A DNA stretch of 64,000 bases from assembly GCF_007641255.1 (NCBI RefSeq), contig NZ_CP036259.1, forward strand, positions 4,900,501-4,964,500, given 5' to 3'. Both the position numbers and the translations under genes were made by a program. Of the stretch, positions 7,789 to 15,300 are shown piece by piece (the stretch's first letter is position 1; the number at the start of each line of letters is the position of its first letter). A model generated the notes under the pieces. That model ran no database searches. It had not been told where the DNA came from and saw nothing but the letters and a program-made list of their open reading frames with translations. The stretch is from Sporomusa termitida. GTDB lineage: Bacteria; Bacillota; Negativicutes; Sporomusales; Sporomusaceae.

Positions 7789-9189
7789 ATGAATATTCCT
7801 TTTATTATTGTTTGTCTGTATATCGTCTTACTGTTTATTATCAGCTATTATGCTAAACGGCGGTCTACCGGCAGTGCGGCAAACTATGTGCTTGCAGGCC
7901 GGCAGCTTACCACACCGCTTATTACCGTATCCATTGTCGGCCTGGCTGTAGGTGGCGCGTCAACGATTGGGGTTGCCGAACAAGCCTATAAGGTCGGACT
8001 TTCCGCCGGCTGGTATACAACCGCCTGGGGCCTGGGGGCGATTGCTATGGGGCTGCTGGTCGCCAGAAGATACCGTGAGCTCAATATTACAACAATCCCG
8101 GAGCTGTTAGGCCGTTATTATGATAAAAAAGGCATGATTGCCGGGATTATCTGCCAGATCCTGATCCAGCTTGTTGTCATGTCGCTCCAGTATATTGCCG
8201 GGGGCAGTATTCTTTGCGCGTTAATGCCGGAGGTATTTACCCTGACCTCCGGGATGCTGACAAGTGCTGTGGTATTTATCGGCATCACCTCCATGGGCGG
8301 GATGTGGTCAGCCAGTTTATCCAATCTTTTAAATGTCAGTCTGAAATATATAGGGATTATTCTGGCCACAATTGTCGGCGTAACCCATGCCGGTGGTATG
8401 GCCAATATCCAAGCCAACCTTCCTGCTGATGTACCGTATCTGGATTTGTTTGACGGAGTCGGCATCATTGGTATTATAAGCTGGATCGTGGTCCTGGTTA
8501 CTGTCAACCTGTCGCTGCAGAGCATCATTCAGATATCCCTGGGGGCTAAAAATGTAAAAACCGCACAACGCGGTTTTATTATCGGCGGGCTGATGATGCT
8601 GCCGATTGGTTTTGTCAGTGCCTTGCTGGGGGTTATTGCCAAGTCTATGTTCCCGGATGTCAGCCCGGCCCTGGCCCTGCCGATGACGATCATGTCGCTG
8701 GATCCGGTGCTGGCCGGTATTACCCTGGCGGCACTCTGGGCGGCTGATGTGTCCACAGCCTGTAACCTGCTGCTTAGCTCGGCAACCTTGTTTTCGCAGG
8801 ACATTTACAAAAAATTTATTAACCCCGCTGCCAGCGAAGAGAAATTCCTTGTTACCACCAAAGTGGCGGTAGTGGCTCTGGGCTTGCTGACTCTGACGCT
8901 GGCTATGACCATCAGTGGCATTATCAGCACCCTAATGATTGGGCTCAGCCTTACCGCTGCGTTTAGTGTCATTGTATTGTTTACCCTCTTTGCACCGGCG
9001 CTCTGCCGCAGAAATTCCGCCTTTTATACAATCCTGACCGGGGTAGTTGTGCTGGTATTGTGGCAAACCACCCCTGGTATCCGGGTATTGCCCCATGTCA
9101 TCTATCTGGAATGGCTTGCTTGCCTGGCCGCCTTCTTCCTCACCTATTTGCTTGACCCCAAGCCAATAGCCCGCACCGAGTGTGCGTAA
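7789..9189 (+). CDS. Sodium:solute symporter (SSS family), probably an amino-acid importer
   Basis: A 466-residue membrane protein of the SSS family with about thirteen membrane segments. Family features include the N-terminal helix followed by YVLAGRQLTTPL (about residue 31) and VGGASTIGVAEQAYKVGLSAGWY (split here for length: GGASTIGVAEQ then AYKVGLSAGWY, about 52-75), the sodium-site region of TM2. The chosen start ATG 7789 follows AGGAGG with 6-base spacing; an in-frame ATG at 7765 is less well placed, and any start further upstream would lie in the T-box. Control by an amino-acid T-box suggests the cargo is that amino acid or a precursor; Phe is favoured by the likely specifier. It is followed by a strong hairpin at 9251. 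Confidence 0.85.
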   Translation: MNIPFIIVCLYIVLLFIISYYAKRRSTGSAANYVLAGRQLTTPLITVSIVGLAVGGASTIGVAEQAYKVGLSAGWYTTAWGLGAIAMGLLVARRYRELNITTIPELLGRYYDKKGMIAGIICQILIQLVVMSLQYIAGGSILCALMPEVFTLTSGMLTSAVVFIGITSMGGMWSASLSNLLNVSLKYIGIILATIVGVTHAGGMANIQANLPADVPYLDLFDGVGIIGIISWIVVLVTVNLSLQSIIQISLGAKNVKTAQRGFIIGGLMMLPIGFVSALLGVIAKSMFPDVSPALALPMTIMSLDPVLAGITLAALWAADVSTACNLLLSSATLFSQDIYKKFINPAASEEKFLVTTKVAVVALGLLTLTLAMTISGIISTLMIGLSLTAAFSVIVLFTLFAPALCRRNSAFYTILTGVVVLVLWQTTPGIRVLPHVIYLEWLACLAAFFLTYLLDPKPIARTECA

Positions 9190-9250
9190 TTGCGGCGGAC
9201 AGGAAAACCTTTGCAGACACAACCACCGTCTTGCGCCTTGGCGGAGTAAA

Positions 9251-9290
9251 TACAAAGCAGACCTGGATTTGGTTCCAGGTCTGCTTTGTA
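9251..9290. terminator. Perfect 16-bp hairpin between convergent genes
   Basis: TACAAAGCAGACCTGG at 9251-9266 pairs without mismatch with 9275-9290 around an 8-base loop. It lies between the convergent symporter and peroxiredoxin genes. The U-tract is weak on both strands, but position and stem strength fit a bidirectional terminator. Confidence 0.65.
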
Positions 9291-9308
9291 AGCTATATAA
9301 TAGTTTTA

Positions 9309-9767
9309 TTAACGCCTGATCTCGGCCAGTACTTCATTAATATCCGGCAGCTCGGGAATGGGATATATCTTTACCCAGAGTACTTTCCCTGCCTCATCAA
9401 TGAGTACATTGGCCCGTTCGGAGAAGCCTTCGCCATCACGAAACAGCCCGTAGGTCTGGGCAACCTGGCCATGCGGCCAAAAGTCTGCCGGCAGCTTGGT
9501 CCGGGTAATCTCAAGCTCTTTGGCCCAGGCATTTTTGCTTGGATAAGCATCAACACTTAGTCCTAAGGGAACGGTGTTGAATTTTTCCATTTCCGCATAA
9601 TTTGCTTCCAGTGATTTCATCTGCTCGGCACAAACCTTGGTCCAGGCCAGGGGGTGCCAGGACAATAGCACTTTTTTTCCCCGGTAGTCGGATAATTTGA
9701 CGTCCTGACCACGATTGTCCTTGAGGACAAAGTCGGGAGCATAATCACCTGCAGTAATCTGTTTCAT
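9309..9767 (-). CDS. Peroxiredoxin (AhpC/TSA redoxin fold)
   Basis: A 152-residue thioredoxin-fold peroxidase. PLAWTKVCAEQM near residue 39 matches the peroxiredoxin signature PxxxTxxC, with peroxidatic Cys near 46. The N-terminal AGDYAPDFVLKDNRGQ segment and the C-terminal VLIDEAGKVLWVKIY strand are typical. Only one cysteine is present, so it is a 1-Cys type or uses an external thiol for resolution. It reduces hydrogen peroxide or organic peroxides in the cytoplasm. The start ATG 9767 follows AGGAGGTAAATACC. A second peroxiredoxin lies 320 bases away in divergent orientation. Confidence 0.88.
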   Translation of the reverse strand: MKQITAGDYAPDFVLKDNRGQDVKLSDYRGKKVLLSWHPLAWTKVCAEQMKSLEANYAEMEKFNTVPLGLSVDAYPSKNAWAKELEITRTKLPADFWPHGQVAQTYGLFRDGEGFSERANVLIDEAGKVLWVKIYPIPELPDINEVLAEIRR

Positions 9768-10017
9768 GGTATTTACCTCCTATGTATTAGATTATTTAAC
9801 AGAGTCTTTATACCACTGCCTAATAGTATTCCCTTAACGCTAGCCCAGCAATCGTCAAATCGCATAAGGCTATGGTTATTATTCTCTGATAACCTGATAA
9901 TTCCTGCGTATTGACAGATTTTATTGATAGAGTGCATACCTGCGCCGCTGTGATGCCAGCCTGGCCGCACCCCTGTATCTGCCGGTAAAATTCCGGTTAA
10001 AATATATGCAGAAATAG

Positions 10018-10046
10018 TTGACAAAGTCAGCAAATAATAATATTAT
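10018..10046 (+). promoter_or_regulatory. Sigma-A promoter of the second peroxiredoxin gene
   Basis: TTGACA 10018-10023 and TATTAT 10041-10046 with a 17-base spacer. A perfect palindrome AAATAATA-A-TATTATTT (10032-10048) overlaps the -10 hexamer and may be a second operator. The remaining 9768-10017 holds no recognisable gene. Confidence 0.75.
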
Positions 10047-10051
10047 TTAAT

Positions 10052-10066
10052 TGAGAAGCATTATCA
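10052..10066 (+). promoter_or_regulatory. Fur/PerR-like 7-1-7 operator
   Basis: TGAGAAGCATTATCA matches the 7-1-7 Fur-family box TGATAATnATTATCA at 12 of 14 defined positions. It starts six bases after the -10 hexamer, across the expected transcription start, where a bound PerR or Fur protein would block expression. PerR is favoured because the target is a peroxidase; this is inference. Confidence 0.55.
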
Positions 10067-10086
10067 ATGAAAGGTGTGTGAAATGT

Positions 10087-10626
10087 ATGTCTGTTAAAGT
10101 TGGTCAAAAAGCCCCCGGTTTTGCAATGACAACTACCCGTGATATGGAAACTCTTGACCAGGTTGCCAAGCTGGAGGATTTTCAGGGAAAGTGGCTGGTG
10201 TTGTTCTTTTATCCGCTAGATTTTACGTTTGTTTGTCCGACTGAGATTCTGGGGTTTAACGCCAGGCTGGCTGAGTTTGAGAGTCTGGGAGCTTCGGTCC
10301 TAGGTGTGAGCACTGACAGTGTATACTCACACCGGGCCTGGATCAAGGCTTCGCGGGGAGACGGCGGTCTGGGCGGCCAGCTTAACTACCCGCTGGCCTC
10401 TGATATTACCAAGCAGGTTGCCCGTGAGTATGGTGTTCTTATTGAAGAGGAAGGGATTGCCCTTAGAGGCTTGTTTATCATTGATCCTGAGGGCATACTC
10501 CGTTATCAGGTGGTCAGCGATTTGAACGTGGGACGCAGTGTTGAAGAAGTGGTGCGGGTTCTGAGTGCGTTGCAAAGCGGCGGTCTTTGCCCGATTGACT
10601 GGCATCCTGGTGATAAAACTCTTTAA
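10087..10626 (+). CDS. 2-Cys peroxiredoxin (AhpC/Prx1 type)
   Basis: A 179-residue typical 2-Cys peroxiredoxin. The peroxidatic cysteine lies in YPLDFTFVCPTE (about residues 41-52) and the resolving cysteine in GGLCPIDWHPGD near the C-terminus (about 163-174), with FIIDPEGILRY between them. It forms decamer-capable dimers that reduce peroxides using thioredoxin or an AhpF-like partner; no ahpF is in the window. The start ATG 10087 follows an AAAGGTG site; the in-frame ATG at 10051 would run through the operator and lacks a ribosome site. It is a single-gene transcript closed by the hairpin at 10648. Confidence 0.9.
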   Translation: MSVKVGQKAPGFAMTTTRDMETLDQVAKLEDFQGKWLVLFFYPLDFTFVCPTEILGFNARLAEFESLGASVLGVSTDSVYSHRAWIKASRGDGGLGGQLNYPLASDITKQVAREYGVLIEEEGIALRGLFIIDPEGILRYQVVSDLNVGRSVEEVVRVLSALQSGGLCPIDWHPGDKTL

Positions 10627-10647
10627 TACATATTACCCTGATTATTC

Positions 10648-10689
10648 ACAGGTCCTCTCCCTGTTATTTGCGGTGAGAGGACCTGTTTT
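10648..10689. terminator. Terminator between peroxiredoxin and HD-GYP genes
   Basis: ACAGGTCCTCTC 10648-10659 pairs with GAGAGGACCTGT 10675-10686, followed by TTTTC on the plus strand. The last bases of the convergent HD-GYP gene lie inside the hairpin. Confidence 0.75.
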
Positions 10690-11743
10690 CGTACCGCTTT
10701 GTCAGTGTAAGAACCTCGTTTTCGGACAAAACATAATTAATAAAGCTGGTCAGGTTCTTTGCCAGTTCGACCTCTACCCATTCATCGCGGAAGCTACCCT
10801 GGTCATCGGTAAGAACCGTTACTGTTGGTCTGGCTTGCAATTTTGGCCGGGCTTCGGTGACCACGCCGATAAAGCCGGTGTCAAGGACAACAAATGTTCC
10901 CAGCGGATATAGGGGGGCTTTGGCTAAAAATATATCGGCAATTTCTTTGTCCAGGTAGGTTCCACTCATCGACATGATGGCTTCGTAAGCCTGATGGGGC
11001 AAGAGGGCCGGACCTTTTTGGAAATCGGAGACGATGGTATCATAGGCATCAGCTACTGCTGTAATACGGGCATATTCATGCAGCTGATCACCGCTGAGGC
11101 CGCGTGGATAGCCAGTTCCGTCCACCTTTTCATGATGCTGGAATATTACATGGCTGGCGACAATGGAATAATCGCGGAGTTTCCGGGCATATTCAAAGCC
11201 TTGGCGCGGATGGTCTTCCTCGCTGACACTGCCATTGTCCAGCACTTTGCCAATATCGTGCAATAAGGCCCCCATCACCAGTTCTTGCATTTTTGCCGAG
11301 TTATATTCCAGGTCACTGGCGATAACCGCCGCCAGGGCCGCTACGTTTATACAATGGCTATACACATAATCGTCAGCTGTGACCGTGGTGTCCAGCCGAA
11401 TGAGCTGGTTGCTGCTAATGGTTTCGATAATTGTCCTGGCCATAATATAAATGCTGTGTACATCTATGAGCTTGCCCTCTTTGGCATTATCAAAAGAGGC
11501 TTTCAGGATTTTGATCGCTTCTGTTCGCTTATCTTCCGGCAGCGTTTCTTCGTAGACTAAACCAATCCGCTCAATAATCGGATTGGTTACAAATAAGTTC
11601 AAAACGCCGAAATTATGGATTTTTTTGATGTAGCTTTCGCTCAGGCGGATGCGGCTGCCCAAAAGCACCCGGCCGTCTGCGGCACACAGGCGTGTGTAGG
11701 TAGTCATTCCTTCTGTTAAATTGTGGATGGAAACTTTCTGCAT
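10664..11743 (-). CDS. HD-GYP domain protein, probable c-di-GMP phosphodiesterase
   Basis: A 359-residue protein with an N-terminal regulatory stretch (about 1-120) and an HD-GYP domain (about 125-300). Catalytic motifs are intact: SHCINVAALA (first His), ALLHDIGKV (HD pair), HPRQGFEYAR, and HHEKVDGTGYPRGL (HHE and GYP). Such domains hydrolyse cyclic di-GMP to pGpG or GMP. The C-terminal 60 residues form an extra beta-rich segment. No membrane segment or signal is seen, so it should act in the cytoplasm. A c-di-GMP-I riboswitch lies in its leader, so the enzyme's substrate is likely to control its own synthesis. Confidence 0.9.
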   Translation of the reverse strand: MQKVSIHNLTEGMTTYTRLCAADGRVLLGSRIRLSESYIKKIHNFGVLNLFVTNPIIERIGLVYEETLPEDKRTEAIKILKASFDNAKEGKLIDVHSIYIMARTIIETISSNQLIRLDTTVTADDYVYSHCINVAALAAVIASDLEYNSAKMQELVMGALLHDIGKVLDNGSVSEEDHPRQGFEYARKLRDYSIVASHVIFQHHEKVDGTGYPRGLSGDQLHEYARITAVADAYDTIVSDFQKGPALLPHQAYEAIMSMSGTYLDKEIADIFLAKAPLYPLGTFVVLDTGFIGVVTEARPKLQARPTVTVLTDDQGSFRDEWVEVELAKNLTSFINYVLSENEVLTLTKRYENRSSHRK

Positions 11744-11819
11744 AGAAGTGCCTCGCTTATTTGTAATGTATCTAAGTTATACTCTGCTTTGCAATTTATA
11801 CCGTATTGTAGATAAACTA

Positions 11820-11851
11820 AAAGGCATCAGTCTGAGGACAGACTGATGCCT
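11820..11851 (-). terminator. Riboswitch-associated intrinsic terminator
   Basis: AAGGCATCAGTCTG and its 14-base complement, 4-base loop, are followed on the minus strand by TTTTAGTTT. It stands between the c-di-GMP aptamer and the HD-GYP start codon and is the expected expression platform. Confidence 0.8.
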
Positions 11852-11872
11852 TAATAATAATTACAATGTAAT

Positions 11873-11941
11873 TGCAACCTGGCAGTCATAGACATGTCCT
11901 TAGACCCATAGCTTTGCGTCCTTATCTTTCGAATAAGTTTG
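11873..11941 (-). ncRNA. c-di-GMP-I (GEMM-I) riboswitch aptamer
   Basis: On the minus strand the GEMM-I landmarks appear in order: GCAAACTTATTCGAAAGATA (tetraloop stem), GGACGCAAAGC, GGGTCTAAGG, and ATGACTGCCAGGTTGC. The GACGCAAAGC and GCCAGGTTGC blocks are the diagnostic conserved elements. It lies about 130 bases upstream of the HD-GYP gene, with a terminator between, so c-di-GMP probably tunes read-through into a gene that degrades c-di-GMP. Confidence 0.92.
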
Positions 11942-11979
11942 CCATCTATTCTCTTTTTTGTAAATTGATTACTTGCTAT

Positions 11980-12008
11980 ATTATTACTTTTATTATCATA
12001 TTTGTCAA
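11980..12008 (-). promoter_or_regulatory. Promoter of the riboswitch/HD-GYP transcript
   Basis: On the minus strand TTGACA (12008-12003) is followed after 17 bases by AATAAT (11985-11980), placing the start just before the c-di-GMP aptamer. The -10 hexamer is imperfect. Confidence 0.55.
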
Positions 12009-12061
12009 GAATTTAATTATTTCGACAAAATATGATAATTTAAAGTAGCCGTCTTTGCCTA

Positions 12062-12090
12062 TTGACATCTAGGACGGTGCGTAATATCAT
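12062..12090 (+). promoter_or_regulatory. Promoter of the MFS-marR operon
   Basis: TTGACA 12062-12067 and TATCAT 12085-12090 with a 17-base spacer, immediately before the palindromic operator. Confidence 0.75.
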
Positions 12091-12094
12091 AAAT

Positions 12095-12116
12095 AATACT
12101 TAACTAGTTAAGTATT
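12095..12116 (+). promoter_or_regulatory. 22-bp perfect palindrome, probable MarR operator
   Basis: The half site AATACTTAACT (12095-12105) is followed directly by its exact reverse complement (12106-12116). It starts four bases after the -10 hexamer and covers the expected start point. Operators of this size and symmetry are typical for MarR dimers, and a marR gene is the second gene of the operon, so autorepression is likely. Confidence 0.75.
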
Positions 12117-12173
12117 GGCGATTTATAAGCGGCAATAAATATATAATGTTTTTTTCAAGGAGTCAAAGAAGAT

Positions 12174-13376
12174 ATGAAAACTGAATTACAGCCAGTAGGG
12201 AAAGAGTTGTGGACCAGGGATTTTTTGATTTTGTTTTTTACCAATAGTTTGTTTTTTGCAGGGTTTCAATTGTTAATTCCGGTTATACCGCTCTATGTCA
12301 CCCGCCTGGGCGGGACAAGCGGCCAGGTTGGCCTGATAGCCGGTATTTTTGTATTTTCGGCAATTTTTATTCGCCTGTTTACGGACTGGGGAATTAAAAA
12401 ATTTGGTAAGAGATATTGTCTCTTTATTGGCATTACAATTTCTTTTTTATCAGTGGCTGGTTATTATCTGTGGCTTTCGGTGGGCGGGCTGCTGGCAATC
12501 CGGATTATTCACGGGATTGGCTTCGGTATTGCCACTACTTTTTATGCTACACTTGCCGCCGACATTATTCCTGTTTCCCGCTGCGGTGAGGGAATGGGGT
12601 ATTTTGGCATGGGGACAACCATGGCTATGGCGGTAGCACCGGCGGCCGGAATCTGGTTAATGAACAGTTATGGCTTCGGTGCTGTTTTTTTCGTATCGGC
12701 CTTGTGCCAGATACACGCACTGCTGGGGGTATACTTTTGCTCTGTACCTGCGATGCCAGTGGCTGATGAGGTACGGTCAGACCTAAGCCGGTCTGTTTGG
12801 GACCGGTTTATGGTGAGAGGAACACGATTTCCGGCGTTTCTTGCCATGCTATTTGGTATTTGCTACGGCAGCGTGCTTACTTTTATTGCGGTATTTGCCA
12901 AAGAGGTCAATATAGCAAACCCTGGCTATTTTTTTCTGCTGGGCACGTTGTGTATGTGTCTGTCACGTACTGTGACCGGAAAAATTTTTGACCGTAAAGG
13001 CCCGGCCTGGGTCATTCTGCCTGGGGCCATTTTATTTTTGGCAGGCCTGGCAATCCTCACTGCCACTACTACGCTGACCGCAATATTAGCGGCCGCCGTT
13101 TTCTATGGTTTTGGTGTTGGCGCCCTTTTCCCGGCTCTGCAAACCTGGATATTGAATCTGGTGCCGGCCAGCCGGCGCAGTGCTGCCAGTGCGACTTTCT
13201 ATAATGTATTGGATATTGGTGCCGGCGGGGGCGCTATTATGCTGGGGCTGCTGGCCGGCGCAACAGGCTATGCGTCGGTGTATATATATTCCACTGGGGT
13301 GATGTTTGTATTTTTGGCAGCTTATAGTTATTATTATGTTAATGAAAAGAAGGGTGCAGCTACGGCAATGAAATGA
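12174..13376 (+). CDS. MFS transporter, probable drug/metabolite exporter
   Basis: A 400-residue protein with twelve predicted membrane helices, normal for the major facilitator superfamily. The loop after helix 2 has RLFTDWGIKKFGKR, a variant of the MFS GxxxDRxGRR motif, and the pseudo-repeat in the second half is GKIFDRKGPAWV. The pattern resembles drug:H+ antiporters of the EmrD/YfcJ kind. The substrate cannot be read from sequence. It starts at ATG 12174 after AAGGAGT and overlaps the downstream marR region by four bases (ATGA), which supports a stress-inducible efflux operon. Confidence 0.85.
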   Translation: MKTELQPVGKELWTRDFLILFFTNSLFFAGFQLLIPVIPLYVTRLGGTSGQVGLIAGIFVFSAIFIRLFTDWGIKKFGKRYCLFIGITISFLSVAGYYLWLSVGGLLAIRIIHGIGFGIATTFYATLAADIIPVSRCGEGMGYFGMGTTMAMAVAPAAGIWLMNSYGFGAVFFVSALCQIHALLGVYFCSVPAMPVADEVRSDLSRSVWDRFMVRGTRFPAFLAMLFGICYGSVLTFIAVFAKEVNIANPGYFFLLGTLCMCLSRTVTGKIFDRKGPAWVILPGAILFLAGLAILTATTTLTAILAAAVFYGFGVGALFPALQTWILNLVPASRRSAASATFYNVLDIGAGGGAIMLGLLAGATGYASVYIYSTGVMFVFLAAYSYYYVNEKKGAATAMK

Positions 13377-13387
13377 CAGGAGGGTGT

Positions 13388-13813
13388 ATGGAAATAACCG
13401 AAAAGATTATTCACCAGCTTTATCAGACAACCCGGATTATTTCTACAGGCTTGAACCAGCAGCTGGAGCCATGCGGTATTTATAGCTCTGAGTGGGCCAT
13501 TATTACAACCGTTAAAACCAAGGGCGCCATGTCCCAGACTGCTTTGGCCAAGTATCTGAATATTGAACCGCCGGCCATATCTAAGAGCCTGGCCAATCTG
13601 GAACGGAAGGGGCTGATAGAGCGGCGGGAAGGCTGTAACAAACGGGAAAAAACAGTGATGCTGACTGCCTTAGCCCTGGGCCGGTACACTCATTGGCAGG
13701 CTATTGTCAGACAGCAGCGGCAGCAGCTGTTAGCAGGCCTAAGCGAAGAGCGGCTAAACAGCTGTTATGGAATATTAAAAGATATTTGCAATAATGCGCA
13801 GCCTTCCAAGTAA
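13388..13813 (+). CDS. MarR-family transcriptional repressor
   Basis: A 141-residue winged-helix protein. The core SQTALAKYLNIEPPAISKSL (about residues 52-71) is the helix-turn-helix, followed by the wing LERKGLIERREGCNKREKTV (about 73-92). MarR dimers repress efflux genes and are released by small aromatic ligands. I chose ATG 13388 because AGGAGG lies just before it; the in-frame ATG at 13373 that overlaps the MFS stop has no ribosome site. It probably binds the palindrome at 12095-12116. Confidence 0.88.
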   Translation: MEITEKIIHQLYQTTRIISTGLNQQLEPCGIYSSEWAIITTVKTKGAMSQTALAKYLNIEPPAISKSLANLERKGLIERREGCNKREKTVMLTALALGRYTHWQAIVRQQRQQLLAGLSEERLNSCYGILKDICNNAQPSK

Positions 13814-13840
13814 CGGCCTGGGGCAGTTAGGCACAGAAGC

Positions 13841-13881
13841 GGAAAGAGTCTGGCCAGCCATTTGGCTGCCAGACTCTTTCC
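13841..13881. terminator. Hairpin terminator between marR and encapsulin
   Basis: GGAAAGAGTCTGGC 13841-13854 pairs with its complement at 13868-13881, with further inner pairing. It sits between convergent genes and probably serves both. Confidence 0.7.
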
Positions 13882-13892
13882 AATATGTACCC

Positions 13893-14732
13893 TTATTCAA
13901 ACACAACAATGGCATCTTTGCGTTTAATACGCAGTAAAATCGTCTCCAATACCCGGAAGGCGTGGTTGAGTTTCTCTGAGCCTAAGTAACCGGTAATCAA
14001 ATCCTGGCCGATTACCAGGTCGAGGTTTTGCGGTTCGGCACAGACCAGCACCGCTTTATTGTTGCCGAGCACCGGGGTTTGGTACAGATTACCCTCCAGC
14101 AGGCTTTTTACCCTGTCGCTTTCCAGCAAGCCCGTATTGGCCTGGATTCGCTGCAGTTGCATATATAGGTCCGGGCTGACTGTTAAGGCAAACTTACCGA
14201 CAAACCCTTTGGCTGTCAGGATCTCCAACCCTTTTACAATATCATTGAACGCATTTTCTCCCTCTTGCCAGTCTTTCTTGGCCAGCTTGGTTGAGCCGGC
14301 GACATTGGCAAGTCCGTCATAACCCAGCGCCGCATTGCCCAGAAAAATCAGTTCGTCTTCTTTTTTGGAACAAATAGCGGCGGCACCGGCCGTACTTGCC
14401 AGATCCAGCGGCAAGCCGAATTGCTTGCTGTTCTCAATATCACGCCAGGAGATATAAAAATCCTTATAGACCATAGGAATTTCGATAAAGCGCCGCCCCT
14501 GTGTTTTTACCGGGGCTGCATCATCATCATCGCCAAAAAAGCCAATTTCACCTTGGCCGGCAGTACCGAAGTCATCAACATTGATACTTTGGGCACCGGC
14601 TCCCAGAGGACCGTATATTGTTACGAATTTTCGTCCGACAAGCGTGGCTTTGGCGGTTTTAACAACAACCTCATCAATTTTTTCCCATTGTTCTTCAGAA
14701 AACTGAGCATCGTCCCGTAACAAAAATTCCAT
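13893..14732 (-). CDS. Family 1 encapsulin shell protein
   Basis: A 279-residue protein with the HK97-like encapsulin (linocin M18) pattern: MEFLLRDDAQFSEEQWEKI at the N-terminus, TLVGRKFVTIYGPLGAG near residue 32, YKDFYISWRDIENSKQFGLP near 90, and AVLVCAEPQNLDLVIGQDL near 230. Monomers assemble into a closed protein shell (T=1 is the usual form) that houses cargo enzymes. The start is ATG 14732, eight bases after AAGGGG; a GTG three codons upstream overlaps that site. The preceding gene, 13 bases away on the same strand, encodes a ferritin-like cargo with a C-terminal loading peptide, so this should be an iron-storing nanocompartment. Confidence 0.93.
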   Translation of the reverse strand: MEFLLRDDAQFSEEQWEKIDEVVVKTAKATLVGRKFVTIYGPLGAGAQSINVDDFGTAGQGEIGFFGDDDDAAPVKTQGRRFIEIPMVYKDFYISWRDIENSKQFGLPLDLASTAGAAAICSKKEDELIFLGNAALGYDGLANVAGSTKLAKKDWQEGENAFNDIVKGLEILTAKGFVGKFALTVSPDLYMQLQRIQANTGLLESDRVKSLLEGNLYQTPVLGNNKAVLVCAEPQNLDLVIGQDLITGYLGSEKLNHAFRVLETILLRIKRKDAIVVFE

Positions 14733-14745
14733 AATATACACCCCT

Positions 14746-15120
14746 TTATTTTTGAATTAAGCTGCCTACCGTAGATTGGGCGGCAATAATTTTTTTCTGG
14801 TTGGCAGTTGATTCGCCGGTCAGACCCAGTTCTTCCAGCATTTCCTGGACCTCGCCTTCGCCGGCGGCAAAATGGTTGGCCTCTTCGGGATCAAGATATT
14901 TCAATAAAGCCATCAGTTCGCCGACATGCGCTTTTTCTTCATCCCGAATGTCGCCGATAACTTTTTTGGCAACAGGATCGTCAGTCGCCTGAACATGAGC
15001 ATCATAAATATAAATTGCCTCCAGTTCTCCCGCAATATTTAGCCTGATGGCCTGAAGAAGCTCATCCCGGGTTAGCTTCCTGTTTACATTCCCCTGAAAC
15101 GGATTTGCGAAATTTGGCAT
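14746..15120 (-). CDS. Encapsulated ferritin-like protein (EncFtn), encapsulin cargo
   Basis: A 124-residue helical protein. LNIAGELEAIYIYDAHVQAT (about residues 29-48) carries the first Glu pair of the half-ferritin iron site, and IRDEEKAHVGELMALLKYLD (about 58-77) carries the ExxH of the second helix. EncFtn proteins dimerise to complete a diiron ferroxidase site and oxidise Fe2+ inside an encapsulin shell. The last residues STVGSLIQK match the encapsulin cargo-loading consensus (TVGSL followed by basic residues) and come after a flexible linker. It is the first gene of a two-gene operon with the shell protein. Start ATG 15120 follows AAAGGAG. Confidence 0.93.
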   Translation of the reverse strand: MPNFANPFQGNVNRKLTRDELLQAIRLNIAGELEAIYIYDAHVQATDDPVAKKVIGDIRDEEKAHVGELMALLKYLDPEEANHFAAGEGEVQEMLEELGLTGESTANQKKIIAAQSTVGSLIQK

Positions 15121-15212
15121 AATGTTGTTAATCTCCTTTCTTTATAACCAAAATTTAGCTGCTAAACGGTTAGTAATTTCATGCGTAATACCCCAGCGGG
15201 CTAATTACCATA

Positions 15213-15241
15213 ATTCTACCATATTTATTAATAGTATTCAA
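15213..15241 (-). promoter_or_regulatory. Promoter of the EncFtn-encapsulin operon
   Basis: Minus-strand TTGAAT (15241-15236) and TAGAAT (15218-15213) with a 17-base spacer. The A/T-rich flank includes an inverted repeat TATTTATT / AATAAATA around the -35 region that could bind an iron or peroxide regulator. Confidence 0.65.
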
Positions 15242-15300
15242 TAAATAACAATAAATATCCGTCTTGATTTGGGGCCGCAGTAGAATGGCGGCCTGGTGGA

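Noticed and set aside
9773-10033. 86-codon minus-strand frame between the peroxiredoxin genes
   Set aside because: No ribosome site, no recognisable features, and it covers the promoter of the second peroxiredoxin.
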